Shown here: positions 50,167 to 59,234 of the stretch, piece by piece
Layout: every line of letters begins with the position of its first letter
How positions within the stretch are numbered: position 1 is the stretch's first letter
From: Microbacterium sp. CBA3102
GTDB taxonomy: Bacteria > Actinomycetota > Actinomycetes > Actinomycetales > Microbacteriaceae
Direction of reading: 5' to 3'
DNA length: 64,000 nucleotides
Assembly (NCBI RefSeq): GCF_007954505.1
Contig: NZ_CP042412.1
Location: forward strand, 3,348,001-3,412,000
Made by a program: the position numbers and the translations under genes
Notes under the pieces: model-generated
The model's database searches: none
The model's input: only the letters and a program-made list of their open reading frames with translations
What the model was told of the DNA's origin: nothing

Positions 50167-50709
50167 GTGACACCGGCTACTCCCCTGACCCCCGCCCTTC
50201 CGCCGCGACTTGCGATCCTCGTGGCCGCCGTCGCGCTGCTCGTGGGGTGCGCCCCCGACCCCGGGCCGACCCCGACCCCGACCGCCGCCTTCGCGTCCGA
50301 AGAAGAAGCGTTCGCCGCCGCCGAGGCCACCTACCGCGCGTACAACGACGCGAGCAACGCACGTCGATCTGGTGACGGCTCCGCGAGTCCCGAGGACTAC
50401 CTAATCGGTCGAGCACTTGAGGCTGACCTAGAAGCATCCGACTACTTTCGTTCCCAGGGCCTCGAGGTGGTCGGAAACGTGACGATCACTGTGTTTCGCG
50501 GACTGACAGCGGATTTCGATTCCCAGAACACATCGCTCACCGCACTCGTGTGCCTCGACGTGTCGCGCACGCGAGTCGTCGACTCTGCTGGAACCGACGT
50601 TACTCCGGTCAAACGCGGCGGAAGCATCGCGCTCTTCACGTCCATGAGTGCATCCGGAACTGCGTTTCTTGTCGAAGACGAAACGAATGCGCCGGTAGAA
50701 GAATGTTGA
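50167..50709 (+). CDS. Putative secreted lipoprotein, lower-GC
   Basis: A 180-aa protein of unknown function. The signal peptide RLAILVAAVALLVGC ends in lipobox LVGC, so it should be lipid-anchored outside the cell. A PGPTPTPT linker follows, then a compact domain of about 130 residues (EEEAFAAAEATYRAYNDASN, then mixed strands). The start is GTG at 50167. The second half of the gene is noticeably lower in GC than the surroundings. It overlaps the next secreted-protein gene by 7 nt, so the two form a unit. Confidence 0.75.
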   Translation: MTPATPLTPALPPRLAILVAAVALLVGCAPDPGPTPTPTAAFASEEEAFAAAEATYRAYNDASNARRSGDGSASPEDYLIGRALEADLEASDYFRSQGLEVVGNVTITVFRGLTADFDSQNTSLTALVCLDVSRTRVVDSAGTDVTPVKRGGSIALFTSMSASGTAFLVEDETNAPVEEC

Positions 50710-51485
50710 GAATCACCGCGTCGCTCATGCTCCTCTTGGCAAGCCTGCCCGCGACAGCTACGTCATTGGGTGTTCCGCCCCAAGCCATGTCTTGCGCTCG
50801 CGAACTCCAGGTTGCTGGGTTGTGCACTGCTCAGAACGACGGGAGCAAGTTGACGATCTCAGCCACCGAAACGGAGAAGTCTCCGGATGGCGCTTCCCCC
50901 GGTTCGCCAGACACGCCCGACGCACCGCCGCCGTGTGTTCCCGATCCAGTCCGGACCACGAGTTGTGGGATCTCGGCGGAGCGCGTGACGAACGACGACG
51001 GCGCGCCGCTCACGATCACCGATGTCGCGCAGTTCGCGCCCGCGCCCGTGACGCCAGTGGGCGAGCCCGGCAACGTGGGCGTCGCAGGGCTGCCGATGAA
51101 CTTCGTGGCTTCGGCATCGGTGCAGACCCGCAGCGGCACTCTCCTGGGCCGACCTGTCAGCGTGCGGTTCTCCCCCGCTCGTTTCGTCTTCTCCTATGGG
51201 GATGGGAGCACGGCGACCACAGCAGGCGGTGGCCAGACGTGGACCGCACTCGGGCAGGCGCCGTTCACTCCGACGCCGACGAGCCATACCTATCGCACAC
51301 GCGGAACCTTCCTCACCCACGTCACGGCGTACTACACGGCAGAGGTCGATATCGGTGGAGGTTGGTTCCCGGTGACCGGCGAACTCGCCATCGAGGGTTC
51401 CGCGCAGCGGATCCGCATCTACGAGGCCGACACCGCTCTCGTCGCTCGCACCTGTGCCGAACGACCCCGCGCCACGGGATGTTGA
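50703..51485 (+). CDS. Secreted protein with PKD-like domain
   Basis: A 260-aa exported protein. The signal peptide MLRITASLMLLLASLPATAT is followed by a Ser/Pro/Asp-rich segment (SPGSPDTPDAPPP) and cysteine-containing region. A PKD-like beta-sandwich follows: RFVFSYGDGSTATT and PTSHTYRTRGTFLTHVTAYY match the usual GDG and YxxxGTY elements. PKD domains mediate extracellular protein or carbohydrate contacts. The start ATG overlaps the end of the lipoprotein gene by 7 nt. No cell-wall sorting signal is visible at the C-terminus (ARTCAERPRATGC). Confidence 0.75.
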   Translation: MLRITASLMLLLASLPATATSLGVPPQAMSCARELQVAGLCTAQNDGSKLTISATETEKSPDGASPGSPDTPDAPPPCVPDPVRTTSCGISAERVTNDDGAPLTITDVAQFAPAPVTPVGEPGNVGVAGLPMNFVASASVQTRSGTLLGRPVSVRFSPARFVFSYGDGSTATTAGGGQTWTALGQAPFTPTPTSHTYRTRGTFLTHVTAYYTAEVDIGGGWFPVTGELAIEGSAQRIRIYEADTALVARTCAERPRATGC

Positions 51486-51544
51486 GCGCCAGGACAGTCC
51501 GCTCTCCGCACCCTGCGTCGGACCGCCGTGCCAGACTGTCGTTC

Positions 51545-52483
51545 GTGACCGATCGACTGATGCTGCTCGACACCGCCAGCCTCTATTTCCGTGCGTTCTA
51601 CGGCGTCCCCGACAAGGTGACGGCACCGGACGGCTCCCCGATCAATGCTGCTCGCGGTCTCCTCGACATCATCGCCAAGCTCGTCACCCTTTACGAGCCC
51701 ACGCACGTGATCGCCTGCTGGGACGACGACTGGCGACCGCAGTGGCGTGTCGACCTCATCCCCACCTACAAGACCCACCGTGTCGTGGAGGTGGTCGCCA
51801 GCGGCCCCGATGTCGAAGAGGTCCCCGACCCCCTCGAAGCGCAGATCCCCCTCATCCGCGAGACTCTGGCGGCCATCGGCATTCCCATCATCGGCGTCGC
51901 CGAGCACGAGGCCGACGATGTGATCGGCACCCTCGCCACGAAGGCCACGATGCCCGTCGACATCGTCACCGGCGACCGTGACCTGTTCCAGCTGGTGGAC
52001 GATGCACGCGACGTCCGCGTCATCTACACCGCCCGCGGAATGAGCAACCTCGAGGTCGTGACCGACGCCACCGTCGTCGCGAAGTACGGGGTGCTCCCCT
52101 CGCAGTACGCCGACTTCGCGACCATGCGCGGCGATGCTTCGGACGGCCTGCCCGGCGTCGCCGGCGTGGGTGAGAAGACCGCGGCCACCCTGCTGCAGAC
52201 GCACGCAGACCTGGAGGGCATCCGTGCCGCGGCGAAAGCGGGCGAAGGGATGAGCGCCGGAGTACGGGCGAAGCTGCTCGCCGCGTCCGACTATCTCGAC
52301 GTCGCCCCGACGGTGGTCGCGGTCGCGACGTCGCTGCCGATTACGGTCCCCGACGTCCCCCTGCGCGTGCTCGACCCCGCGGAGGCGGATGCCGCAACGG
52401 CTCTCGCCGAGAAATGGAACCTCGGCGGCTCGATGACGCGTGCCCTCACTGCCGTGTCGAACGCCGCCCTCGCCGCAGACTGA
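51545..52483 (+). CDS. 5'-3' exonuclease (PolI N-terminal type, standalone)
   Basis: A 312-aa FEN-like nuclease homologous to the N-terminal domain of DNA polymerase I but without a polymerase. Metal-binding acidic residues are in LMLLDTASLYFRAFYGVP, IACWDDDWRPQWR, GVAEHEADDVIGTLA and IVTGDRDLFQLV. The DNA-binding H3TH motif is DGLPGVAGVGEKTAATLLQ. It likely trims flaps or RNA primers. The start is GTG at 51545; an ATG at 51560 is possible. A separate polA would be expected elsewhere in the genome. Confidence 0.9.
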   Translation: MTDRLMLLDTASLYFRAFYGVPDKVTAPDGSPINAARGLLDIIAKLVTLYEPTHVIACWDDDWRPQWRVDLIPTYKTHRVVEVVASGPDVEEVPDPLEAQIPLIRETLAAIGIPIIGVAEHEADDVIGTLATKATMPVDIVTGDRDLFQLVDDARDVRVIYTARGMSNLEVVTDATVVAKYGVLPSQYADFATMRGDASDGLPGVAGVGEKTAATLLQTHADLEGIRAAAKAGEGMSAGVRAKLLAASDYLDVAPTVVAVATSLPITVPDVPLRVLDPAEADAATALAEKWNLGGSMTRALTAVSNAALAAD

Positions 52484-52504
52484 CGGCCGGGGTCCGACGG
52501 CGAA

Positions 52505-53497
52505 TCACTCCGCCCAGGCGAGCAGCCGCTCGAGACCCCAGGTCGTGACGATCCGCGATGACGGGACGCCGGCGCGCTCTGCACGTTCTGCTCCGTGGTC
52601 GAGCAGCGAGAGCTGGCCGGGCGCGTGCGCATCCGAATCGATCGAGAACAGGCATCCCTCAGCGAGAGCGATCGCGATCAGATCGTCCGGCGGATCCTGC
52701 CGCTCCGGTCGCGAGTTGATCTCGACCGCCACGCCGTTCTCCGCGCAGGCGGCGAAAACGGCCTGGGCATCGAACGTCGACGGAGGGCGCGTTCCTCGGT
52801 CGCCCTGCACGAGGCGTCCGGTGCAGTGCCCGAGCACGTTGACCCGAGGGTGCGCGACCGCGGCGATCATGCGTGCGGTCATCGCCCGCGCATCCATGCG
52901 CAGTTTGGAATGAACCGACGCCACGACGATGTCCAGCTCGGCGAGCAGACTGCCCTCCTGGTCGAGGCCCCCGTCTTCCAGGATGTCGACCTCGATGCCC
53001 GCGAGCAGCGTGAAGCCGTCACCGGATTCCGCGCGGACCAGCGGCATCTGCTCCCGAAGGCGCTCGGCCGACAGCCCCCGAGCGACCCGGAGGCGCGGCG
53101 AATGATCGGTGATCGCCTGGTACTCATGTCCGAGCGCCCTGGCAGCGGCAGCCATCACCGAGATCGGTGTGGTCCCGTCCGACCAGTCCGTGTGCGCATG
53201 CAGGTCGCCGCGGAGCTTCCCCCGGAGCTCCGACATCCGCTCGGGCTCGACATCACCGCGCAACTCGACGAGGTAGTCGGGGACCTGCCCGGCCTGCGCC
53301 TGGCGAATCACCGCGAAGGTGGACTCGCCGATACCTTTGGCTGCACGCAGCCGCGTGGGATCGCGCTGAACGTCGTCGGGCAGATCCCGCAGGGTCGCAG
53401 CTGCCTGGCGGAAGGCTTTCGCGCGATACCGCGACGCACGCTCACGCTCCAGCAGGGAGGCGATCTCGAGCAGCGCGTCGACGGGATCCACGGTCAC
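52505..53497 (-). CDS. PHP-domain phosphoesterase with N-terminal HhH domain
   Basis: A 330-aa protein. Residues about 1-75 form a PolX-like helical region with an HhH motif (LRAAKGIGESTFAVI). Residues 95-330 are a PHP metal-dependent phosphoesterase: motif DLHAH at 98-102, EYQAITDHSP, IEVDILEDG and LGHCTGRLV, and the final SIDSDAH block. The polymerase domain of PolX is absent. The start GTG at 53497 overlaps the trpD stop (GTGA). A DNA-end or histidinol-phosphatase-like activity is possible; DNA processing is favoured by the HhH. Confidence 0.85.
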   Translation of the reverse strand: MTVDPVDALLEIASLLERERASRYRAKAFRQAAATLRDLPDDVQRDPTRLRAAKGIGESTFAVIRQAQAGQVPDYLVELRGDVEPERMSELRGKLRGDLHAHTDWSDGTTPISVMAAAARALGHEYQAITDHSPRLRVARGLSAERLREQMPLVRAESGDGFTLLAGIEVDILEDGGLDQEGSLLAELDIVVASVHSKLRMDARAMTARMIAAVAHPRVNVLGHCTGRLVQGDRGTRPPSTFDAQAVFAACAENGVAVEINSRPERQDPPDDLIAIALAEGCLFSIDSDAHAPGQLSLLDHGAERAERAGVPSSRIVTTWGLERLLAWAE

Positions 53498-54564
53498 TCC
53501 TTCGGTGACGAGAGTTCGCGACTCACACCGATCCACTGGTCGAGCTTCGCGAGCGCGCGCCCGTCGTCGATCGCTGCCGACGCCTTCTCGTAGCCCTCGC
53601 GAAGGCGCTCCAGAATCGGACGCTGCACCTGACCTGCGTCCTGAGACAGCTCGAAGGCCACGATGCCGGCAGCGGCATTCAGCAGCACGATGTCGCGCAC
53701 AGCGCCGGGCTCCCCCGCCAGCGTGCGTCGGAGCACCTCCGCGTTGTGCTGGGGCGAGCCACCGATCAGGTCGGCGAGATCCGCGATCGGGATGCCGAGG
53801 TCGCGCGGGTCGAGGTCATGCTCGTGGATGTCGCCGCGCGTGACCTCCCAGATCCGGCTGTGCCCGGTCGTGGTGAGTTCGTCGAGGCCGTCGTCCCCAC
53901 GGAAGACGAGCGCCGTGGCGCCGCGGGTCCGGAAGACACCGGTGATGAGCGGAACGCGCTCGATCTGCGCGACGCCCACGGCATTGGCTTCGGCACGCGC
54001 GGGATTGCAGAGCGGCCCGAGCATGTTGAAGACGGTGGGGACACCCAGCTCGGCGCGCACGGCGCCCGCGTGCTTGAAACCGGGGTGGAAAGCGCCCGCC
54101 CACGCGAACGTGATGCCGGTGCGATCGAGGATGGTCGCCACGGCCGCCGGATCGAGGGAGAGCTCGAGCCCCAGCGCCCCGAGGACGTCGGACGAACCCG
54201 AGGCCGAGCTCGCGGCGCGATTCCCGTGTTTGACCACAGGAACACCGGTCGCGCCGATCACGATCGCCGCCGTGGTCGACACGTTCACCGTGCCCACGCG
54301 GTCGCCGCCCGTTCCCACGATGTCGAGCACATCCGGCGACACCGGCAGGGGAACGGCCGCCTCGAGGATCGCATCACGGAAGCCGACGATCTCATCGATC
54401 GTCTCGCCCTTCGCCCGCAATGCGATGAGGAAGCCTGCGAGCTGGGCTTCGCTGACCTCGCCCTGCATGATCTGACGCATGGCCCAGGTGGACTCCCAGA
54501 CGCTGAGATCGCGACGCTCCAGCAGAGAAGTGAGCACGTCGGACCAGGTCAGCGAATCAGCCAT
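53494..54564 (-). CDS. trpD: Anthranilate phosphoribosyltransferase
   Basis: A 356-aa enzyme of tryptophan synthesis, transferring the phosphoribosyl group of PRPP to anthranilate. The PRPP-binding motif [14 protein letters not shown] and the [20 protein letters not shown] block are both intact, as is the metal-binding DGLDELT motif. The ATG at 54564 follows from family length; earlier codons add 30 unrelated residues. No other trp gene is nearby, so it is unlinked from the rest of the pathway here. It is coupled to a PHP protein. Confidence 0.96.
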   Translation of the reverse strand: MADSLTWSDVLTSLLERRDLSVWESTWAMRQIMQGEVSEAQLAGFLIALRAKGETIDEIVGFRDAILEAAVPLPVSPDVLDIVGTGGDRVGTVNVSTTAAIVIGATGVPVVKHGNRAASSASGSSDVLGALGLELSLDPAAVATILDRTGITFAWAGAFHPGFKHAGAVRAELGVPTVFNMLGPLCNPARAEANAVGVAQIERVPLITGVFRTRGATALVFRGDDGLDELTTTGHSRIWEVTRGDIHEHDLDPRDLGIPIADLADLIGGSPQHNAEVLRRTLAGEPGAVRDIVLLNAAAGIVAFELSQDAGQVQRPILERLREGYEKASAAIDDGRALAKLDQWIGVSRELSSPKE

Positions 54565-54673
54565 GTGTGCGATCCTATCGGCGCGGAGAAAACATGCAGA
54601 TCCTTCGCATCGGAGCTCCGATCCGCGGCCGACCGCTGTTTCCCGCGGATTCACCAGGTATTCGCAGGGTTTT

Positions 54674-54689
54674 CTTAGGGTCCCCTAAG
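54674..54689. promoter_or_regulatory. Inverted repeat in the trpD/ctaE divergent region
   Basis: A perfect 7-bp inverted repeat CTTAGGG-TC-CCCTAAG in the 191-bp gap between trpD and ctaE. It lies about 55 bp before a -10-like element and is a candidate operator for the respiratory operon. Confidence 0.45.
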
Positions 54690-54742
54690 TCGCAGACGAG
54701 TGAATCGAAGGCCGCTGGTGCAAGAATCACGCCCGAGATCGG

Positions 54743-54748
54743 CCATAA
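54743..54748 (+). promoter_or_regulatory. Candidate -10 element of ctaE (possible leaderless transcript)
   Basis: CATAAT lies 7 nt before the ctaE GTG start at 54756, so transcription from it would begin at or within a base or two of the start codon. No good -35 is visible. Confidence 0.4.
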
Positions 54749-54755
54749 TGGAGGG

Positions 54756-55409
54756 GTGACGACCTCAGCGACGTATGCCCCGGCGGCGAGAACGATTAAG
54801 CGGCCCAACCCGGTAGCTGTCGGCACCATTGTGTGGCTCGGCAGTGAGGTGATGTTCTTCGCGGGACTCTTCGCGATCTACTTCACCCTCCGCAGCACCT
54901 CACCGGAGCTGTGGGCTGACCGGACCGAGCTGCTGAACGTCCCGTTCGCCGCAGTGAACACTGCGATCCTGGTCCTGTCCTCGTTCACGTGCCAGATGGG
55001 CGTGTTCGCGGCAGAAGACCTGCAGCCCTACAAGATCGGCAAGGGGCAGAAGAACGGCGCCGGCCGCCGTCGTCTGTTCGGCTGGGGAATGGTCGAGTGG
55101 TTCTTCCTCACCTTCGCCCTCGGCGCGATCTTCGTGTCCGGCCAGGTCTGGGAGTACGCACAGCTGGTCGCTGAAGGCATGCCGATCGGCGCCGACTCCT
55201 ACGCCTCGGCGTTCTACCTGACGACCGGCTTCCACGCCCTGCACGTCACCGGTGGGCTCGTCGCGTTCCTGCTCGTCATCGGCCGCGCCTACGCCGTCAA
55301 GAACTTCCGGCACAAGGAGGCGACCTCCTCGATCGTGGTGTCCTACTACTGGCACTTCGTCGACGTCGTCTGGATCGTGCTGTTCCTCGTTATCTACTTC
55401 CTGAAATAA
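54756..55409 (+). CDS. ctaE: Cytochrome c oxidase subunit III
   Basis: A 217-aa integral membrane subunit of the aa3 oxidase with five hydrophobic helices. Recognisable helices are [40 protein letters not shown] and [20 protein letters not shown]; the final one is [12 protein letters not shown]. Glu in SEVMFF matches the conserved subunit III acid. The start is GTG at 54756. It heads the ctaE-qcrC-qcrA-qcrB operon, the standard actinobacterial bcc-aa3 arrangement. Confidence 0.96.
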   Translation: MTTSATYAPAARTIKRPNPVAVGTIVWLGSEVMFFAGLFAIYFTLRSTSPELWADRTELLNVPFAAVNTAILVLSSFTCQMGVFAAEDLQPYKIGKGQKNGAGRRRLFGWGMVEWFFLTFALGAIFVSGQVWEYAQLVAEGMPIGADSYASAFYLTTGFHALHVTGGLVAFLLVIGRAYAVKNFRHKEATSSIVVSYYWHFVDVVWIVLFLVIYFLK

Positions 55410-55429
55410 GAGCGGAGCTGATCCCCGAG

Positions 55430-56230
55430 ATGGCACGAGAGAAGAAGCGCCGTTCCAGCGGTCGTCGCAGCCCTTTGGCGGCGGCCGCGCTCATCGGAGC
55501 AGGCCTCATGATCACCGGCGCGGTCTATGCCGGTGCAACCGCCGCATTCGCAGCGTCCGACACGCAGGCTGCGACGACCCAGCTGACCGTCGAAGACGGC
55601 GAGAAGCTGTTCACGGCGAACTGCGCCACCTGCCACGGTCTCGACCTGCAGGGAACCGCCAACGGCCCCAGCCTCTACGGCGTGGGCGAGCTGGCGACCG
55701 AGTTCCAGCTGTCGACCGGTCGCATGCCTCTGCAGATGCAGGGACCGCAGGCGCCGCAGAAGGAGCCGCAGTTCACCGAAGAGCAGATCCTCGCGATCTC
55801 CTCGTTCGTGCAGTCCACGGCCCCCGGCCCGACCTTCCCGGACGAGCGCATCCTCGACGGGGAAGGCGACGTCTCGCACGGAGCCGAACTGTTCCGCGTG
55901 AACTGCGCCATGTGCCACAACGTGGCCGCAGCCGGTGGTGCACTCACCGAGGGCAAGTACGCCCCCGCCCTGACCGAGACCAGTGCCCTGCACATCTATG
56001 CGGCCATGGTCACCGGCCCGCAGAACATGCCGGTCTTCGGTGACATGAACCTGTCCGACGAGGACAAGCGCGACATCATCTCGGCTCTGCTCTTCCAGCA
56101 GCAGTCCGTGCAGGTCGGCGGCTTCTCGCTCGGCTCCCTCGGACCGGTCTCCGAGGGACTGTTCGTGTGGATCTTCGGTATCGGCGCGCTCGTCGCCGCC
56201 ACCGTGTGGATCACGGCGAAGTCCAACTGA
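55430..56230 (+). CDS. qcrC: Cytochrome bc1 complex diheme cytochrome c subunit
   Basis: A 266-aa membrane-anchored cytochrome with two heme c sites: CATCH at 65-69 and CAMCH at 159-163. An N-terminal signal or anchor helix (AAALIGAGLMITGAVYAGAT) and a C-terminal membrane helix (LFVWIFGIGALVAATVWITA) flank the heme domains. In actinobacteria QcrC passes electrons directly to the CuA site of the oxidase, replacing a free cytochrome c. It follows ctaE by 20 nt. Confidence 0.97.
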   Translation: MAREKKRRSSGRRSPLAAAALIGAGLMITGAVYAGATAAFAASDTQAATTQLTVEDGEKLFTANCATCHGLDLQGTANGPSLYGVGELATEFQLSTGRMPLQMQGPQAPQKEPQFTEEQILAISSFVQSTAPGPTFPDERILDGEGDVSHGAELFRVNCAMCHNVAAAGGALTEGKYAPALTETSALHIYAAMVTGPQNMPVFGDMNLSDEDKRDIISALLFQQQSVQVGGFSLGSLGPVSEGLFVWIFGIGALVAATVWITAKSN

Positions 56231-56266
56231 CGCTTATTCATCGAAGAGGAACGTACGAGGAGCACC

Positions 56267-57343
56267 ATGGCACACGACGACGACTCGCAGGCTCTTGACA
56301 GGGCCTACCAGCCCTCTCCGGGGCTGGGTGTCGCAGTCAGCGATCCCGTGCAGAACCCCGGGCTTCCGCCGCATCGCGAGCGGATGACCGATAAGGACCC
56401 GCGCGCTGAGAAGGCCGCTGTCCGCACTGTCTACACGCTGTTCTACCTCTCGCTCGCGGGAAGCATCTGGGCGGTCGCCGCTTACATGCTGTTCCCGATC
56501 GAGAGCGGCGCGCTCATCGACATCCGGCAGAACAACCTCTTCATCGGTCTCGGGATCGCTCTCGCGCTCCTGGCCCTCGGAATCGGTGCGATCCACTGGT
56601 CCAAGGCGCTCATGTCCGACAAGGAGTTCATCGAGCACCGTCACCCCACGCGCGGCAAGGACTCGACGCGCGAGGCTGCGATCAAGGCCTTCTCCGACGC
56701 GAACGAGGAGTCGGGCTTCGGGCGCCGCTCCATGATCCGCAACTCCCTGTTCGCCGCGATCGTCGCCTCGATCATCCCCGGAGTCACACTGTTCCGTGGC
56801 CTCGCACCGCACTCCACGCCTGACGACCCCATCGCCGGTGACCCGGTCGCACTCCTCAAGCACACGATGTGGGAAGAGGGCAGCCGCCTGGTCCGCGACC
56901 CCGACGGCACCCCGATCCGCGCTGCGGACGTGACCCTCGGATCCGCGTTCCACGTGATCCCCGAAGAGCTCGCCACGCTCAGTCACCACGACGGCTACCT
57001 CGAGGAGAAGGCGAAGGCCATCGTCCTCATGATGCGCCTGCGTCCCGAGCAGCTGATCGAAGCTGAGGACCGCAAGGACTGGTCGTACGACGGCATCGTC
57101 GCCTACTCCAAGGTCTGCACGCACGTCGGCTGCCCCGTGGCCCTCTACGAGCAGCAGACGCACCACCTCCTGTGCCCGTGCCACCAGTCGCAGTTCGACG
57201 TCACGGACCACGCCAAGGTCATCTTCGGCCCTGCGGCACGTCCGCTGCCGCAGCTGCCCATCACCGTCGATGACGAGGGCTACCTGGTCGCACGCAGCGA
57301 CTTCAAGGAACCCGTCGGCCCGAGCTTCTGGGAGCGCCATTGA
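56267..57343 (+). CDS. qcrA: Cytochrome bc1 complex Rieske iron-sulfur subunit
   Basis: A 358-aa Rieske protein. The 2Fe-2S ligands are Cys284/His286 (CTHVGC) and Cys303/His306 (CPCHQS), with Cys289 and Cys305 as the disulfide pair. Three N-terminal transmembrane helices, a feature of actinobacterial QcrA, include TLFYLSLAGSIWAVAAYMLF and NLFIGLGIALALLALGIGAI. The stop overlaps the qcrB TTG start. Confidence 0.97.
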   Translation: MAHDDDSQALDRAYQPSPGLGVAVSDPVQNPGLPPHRERMTDKDPRAEKAAVRTVYTLFYLSLAGSIWAVAAYMLFPIESGALIDIRQNNLFIGLGIALALLALGIGAIHWSKALMSDKEFIEHRHPTRGKDSTREAAIKAFSDANEESGFGRRSMIRNSLFAAIVASIIPGVTLFRGLAPHSTPDDPIAGDPVALLKHTMWEEGSRLVRDPDGTPIRAADVTLGSAFHVIPEELATLSHHDGYLEEKAKAIVLMMRLRPEQLIEAEDRKDWSYDGIVAYSKVCTHVGCPVALYEQQTHHLLCPCHQSQFDVTDHAKVIFGPAARPLPQLPITVDDEGYLVARSDFKEPVGPSFWERH

Positions 57344-59154
57344 GCACCGCAACGCTGTCCAAAGACGACAACGACACCAAGGCGCCCCTCGGCGGTCGCT
57401 TCGTCGGTGCCGCGTCGAACTACATCGATGAGCGCACCAGCATCTCCGGTTTCGTCAAGGAACTCGGACGGAAGATCTTCCCCGACCACTGGTCGTTCAT
57501 GCTCGGCGAGATCGCGCTGTGGAGCTTCGTCGTTGTGTTCCTCTCCGGAACCTTCCTGACGTTCTTCTTCGACGCGTCGATGGTCGAGACCCACTACACC
57601 GGCGCCTACGCTCCGATGCGCGGGATCGAGATGTCGGCGGCTCTCGAGTCTTCGCTGCACATCTCCTTCGATCTGCGAGGCGGCCTCCTGGTCCGTCAGA
57701 TCCACCACTGGGCCGCTCTGGTGTTCATCGCCGGAATCGGCGTGCACATGCTCCGCGTGTTCTTCACCGGCGCATTCCGCAAGCCGCGCGAGCTCAACTG
57801 GGTCATCGGTTTCGTCCTGTTCATCCTCGCGATGGCAGAGGGCTTCACCGGCTACTCGCTCCCCGACGACCTGCTCTCGGGTAACGGCCTCCGCATCATC
57901 GACGGCATGATCAAGGGTCTCCCCCTGATCGGCACGTGGACCTCGTTCCTCCTCTTCGGTGGCGAGTTCCCGGGAACCGACATCGTCGGACGTCTGTACA
58001 CCCTGCACATCCTGTTGCTCCCGATGCTGGTCATCGCGCTGATCGTCGTGCACCTGATGCTGATGATCGTCAACAAGCACACGCAGTTCGCCGGCCCCGG
58101 CCGCACGAACGACAATGTCGTGGGCTACCCGATGATGCCGGTGTACATGTCGAAGATGGGCGGCTACCTGTTCATCGTGTTCGGCACCATCGTGCTGATC
58201 GCGACGTTCTTCCAGATCAACCCGATCTGGAACTACGGCCCCTACGACCCCTCGCCCGTCTCCGCCGGTACCCAGCCCGACTGGTACATCGGGTTCGCCG
58301 ACGGCGCGCTGCGCCTGGCTCCGTCGAACTGGGACATCGTGTTCCTCAACCACACGTGGTCGTTCGGGATCATCGCCCCGGTCCTGGTGCTCGGTCTGTT
58401 TATCGTGATCGTCGCGATCTATCCCTTCCTCGAGGCATGGGTCACCGGAGACAAGCGCGAGCACCACATCGCTCAGCGTCCCCGCAACGCGGCGACGCGT
58501 ACGGCGATCGGTGCCGCCGGCGTCATCTTCTACGCGGTCCTGTGGGCAGCGGCTTCGTCCGACCTCATCGCGACGCACTTCATGCTCACGATGGAAGGCG
58601 TGATCCACACGCTGCAGGCGCTCCTGTTCCTCGGCCCGATCCTCGGATACTTCGTCACCAAGCGCATCTGCATCGCGCTGCAGAAGAAGGATCGTGAGAT
58701 CGTCCTGCACGGATACGAGTCCGGACGCATCGTCCGCCTCCCCGGTGGTGAGTTCATCGAGGTGCACCAGCCCGTCGACAAGTACGACCGCTGGAAGCTC
58801 ATCGACGTCGACAGCTACGAGCCCCTCGTGGTTCGCCCGAATGCCAAGGGCCGCATCCCGTGGACGGAGAACCTCCGTTCCTCGATCTCCCGCTGGTTCT
58901 TCGAGGACCGTATCGCTCCGCTCACGCAGGCTGAGGTCGAGGCAGCCGACGCCCATCAGCATCACGTCACGGCTCACAACGAAGAGACCGAGGCCGCAGA
59001 GATCCAGGGCGCCCACGAGCGCGCCGGCTTCCCTGACGCCCCGCTCACCGTCGATGAGACGCACGTCGACGAGACGCCGAACACCCCCAGCACGGTGATC
59101 GCCACCGAGCCGGTGAAGAAGCCTCGGAAGAAGAAGTCGGAGGACGGCGAGTAG
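57340..59154 (+). CDS. qcrB: Cytochrome bc1 complex cytochrome b subunit
   Basis: A 604-aa membrane protein with the b-type heme helices. Conserved heme-helix histidines lie in HISFDLRGGLLVRQIHHWAA and in HILLLPMLVIALIVVHLMLM. The quinol-site region includes the GYSLPDD segment. A long cytoplasmic C-terminal extension (about 100 residues, acidic then basic EPVKKPRKKKSEDGE) is typical of actinobacteria. The start TTG at 57340 overlaps the qcrA stop (TTGA). It is the last gene before a strong terminator. Homologues are the target of Q203-type inhibitors in mycobacteria. Confidence 0.96.
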   Translation: MSTATLSKDDNDTKAPLGGRFVGAASNYIDERTSISGFVKELGRKIFPDHWSFMLGEIALWSFVVVFLSGTFLTFFFDASMVETHYTGAYAPMRGIEMSAALESSLHISFDLRGGLLVRQIHHWAALVFIAGIGVHMLRVFFTGAFRKPRELNWVIGFVLFILAMAEGFTGYSLPDDLLSGNGLRIIDGMIKGLPLIGTWTSFLLFGGEFPGTDIVGRLYTLHILLLPMLVIALIVVHLMLMIVNKHTQFAGPGRTNDNVVGYPMMPVYMSKMGGYLFIVFGTIVLIATFFQINPIWNYGPYDPSPVSAGTQPDWYIGFADGALRLAPSNWDIVFLNHTWSFGIIAPVLVLGLFIVIVAIYPFLEAWVTGDKREHHIAQRPRNAATRTAIGAAGVIFYAVLWAAASSDLIATHFMLTMEGVIHTLQALLFLGPILGYFVTKRICIALQKKDREIVLHGYESGRIVRLPGGEFIEVHQPVDKYDRWKLIDVDSYEPLVVRPNAKGRIPWTENLRSSISRWFFEDRIAPLTQAEVEAADAHQHHVTAHNEETEAAEIQGAHERAGFPDAPLTVDETHVDETPNTPSTVIATEPVKKPRKKKSEDGE

Positions 59155-59169
59155 TCGCCACTCCCCCAT

Positions 59170-59207
59170 CGAAGAAGGCCCCGCTCACACGAACGGGGCC
59201 TTCTTCG
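59170..59207 (+). terminator. Terminator of the ctaE-qcrCAB operon
   Basis: A 14-bp perfect stem (59170-59183 with 59194-59207) with a 10-nt loop, 15 nt after the qcrB stop. Confidence 0.9.
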
Positions 59208-59234
59208 TCACCCGCCCGATGAAAGGATCGAACC

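Noticed and set aside
57280..59169. Open frame of about 630 codons on the minus strand opposite qcrB
   Set aside because: Antisense to cytochrome b with no recognisable domain or ribosome-binding site.
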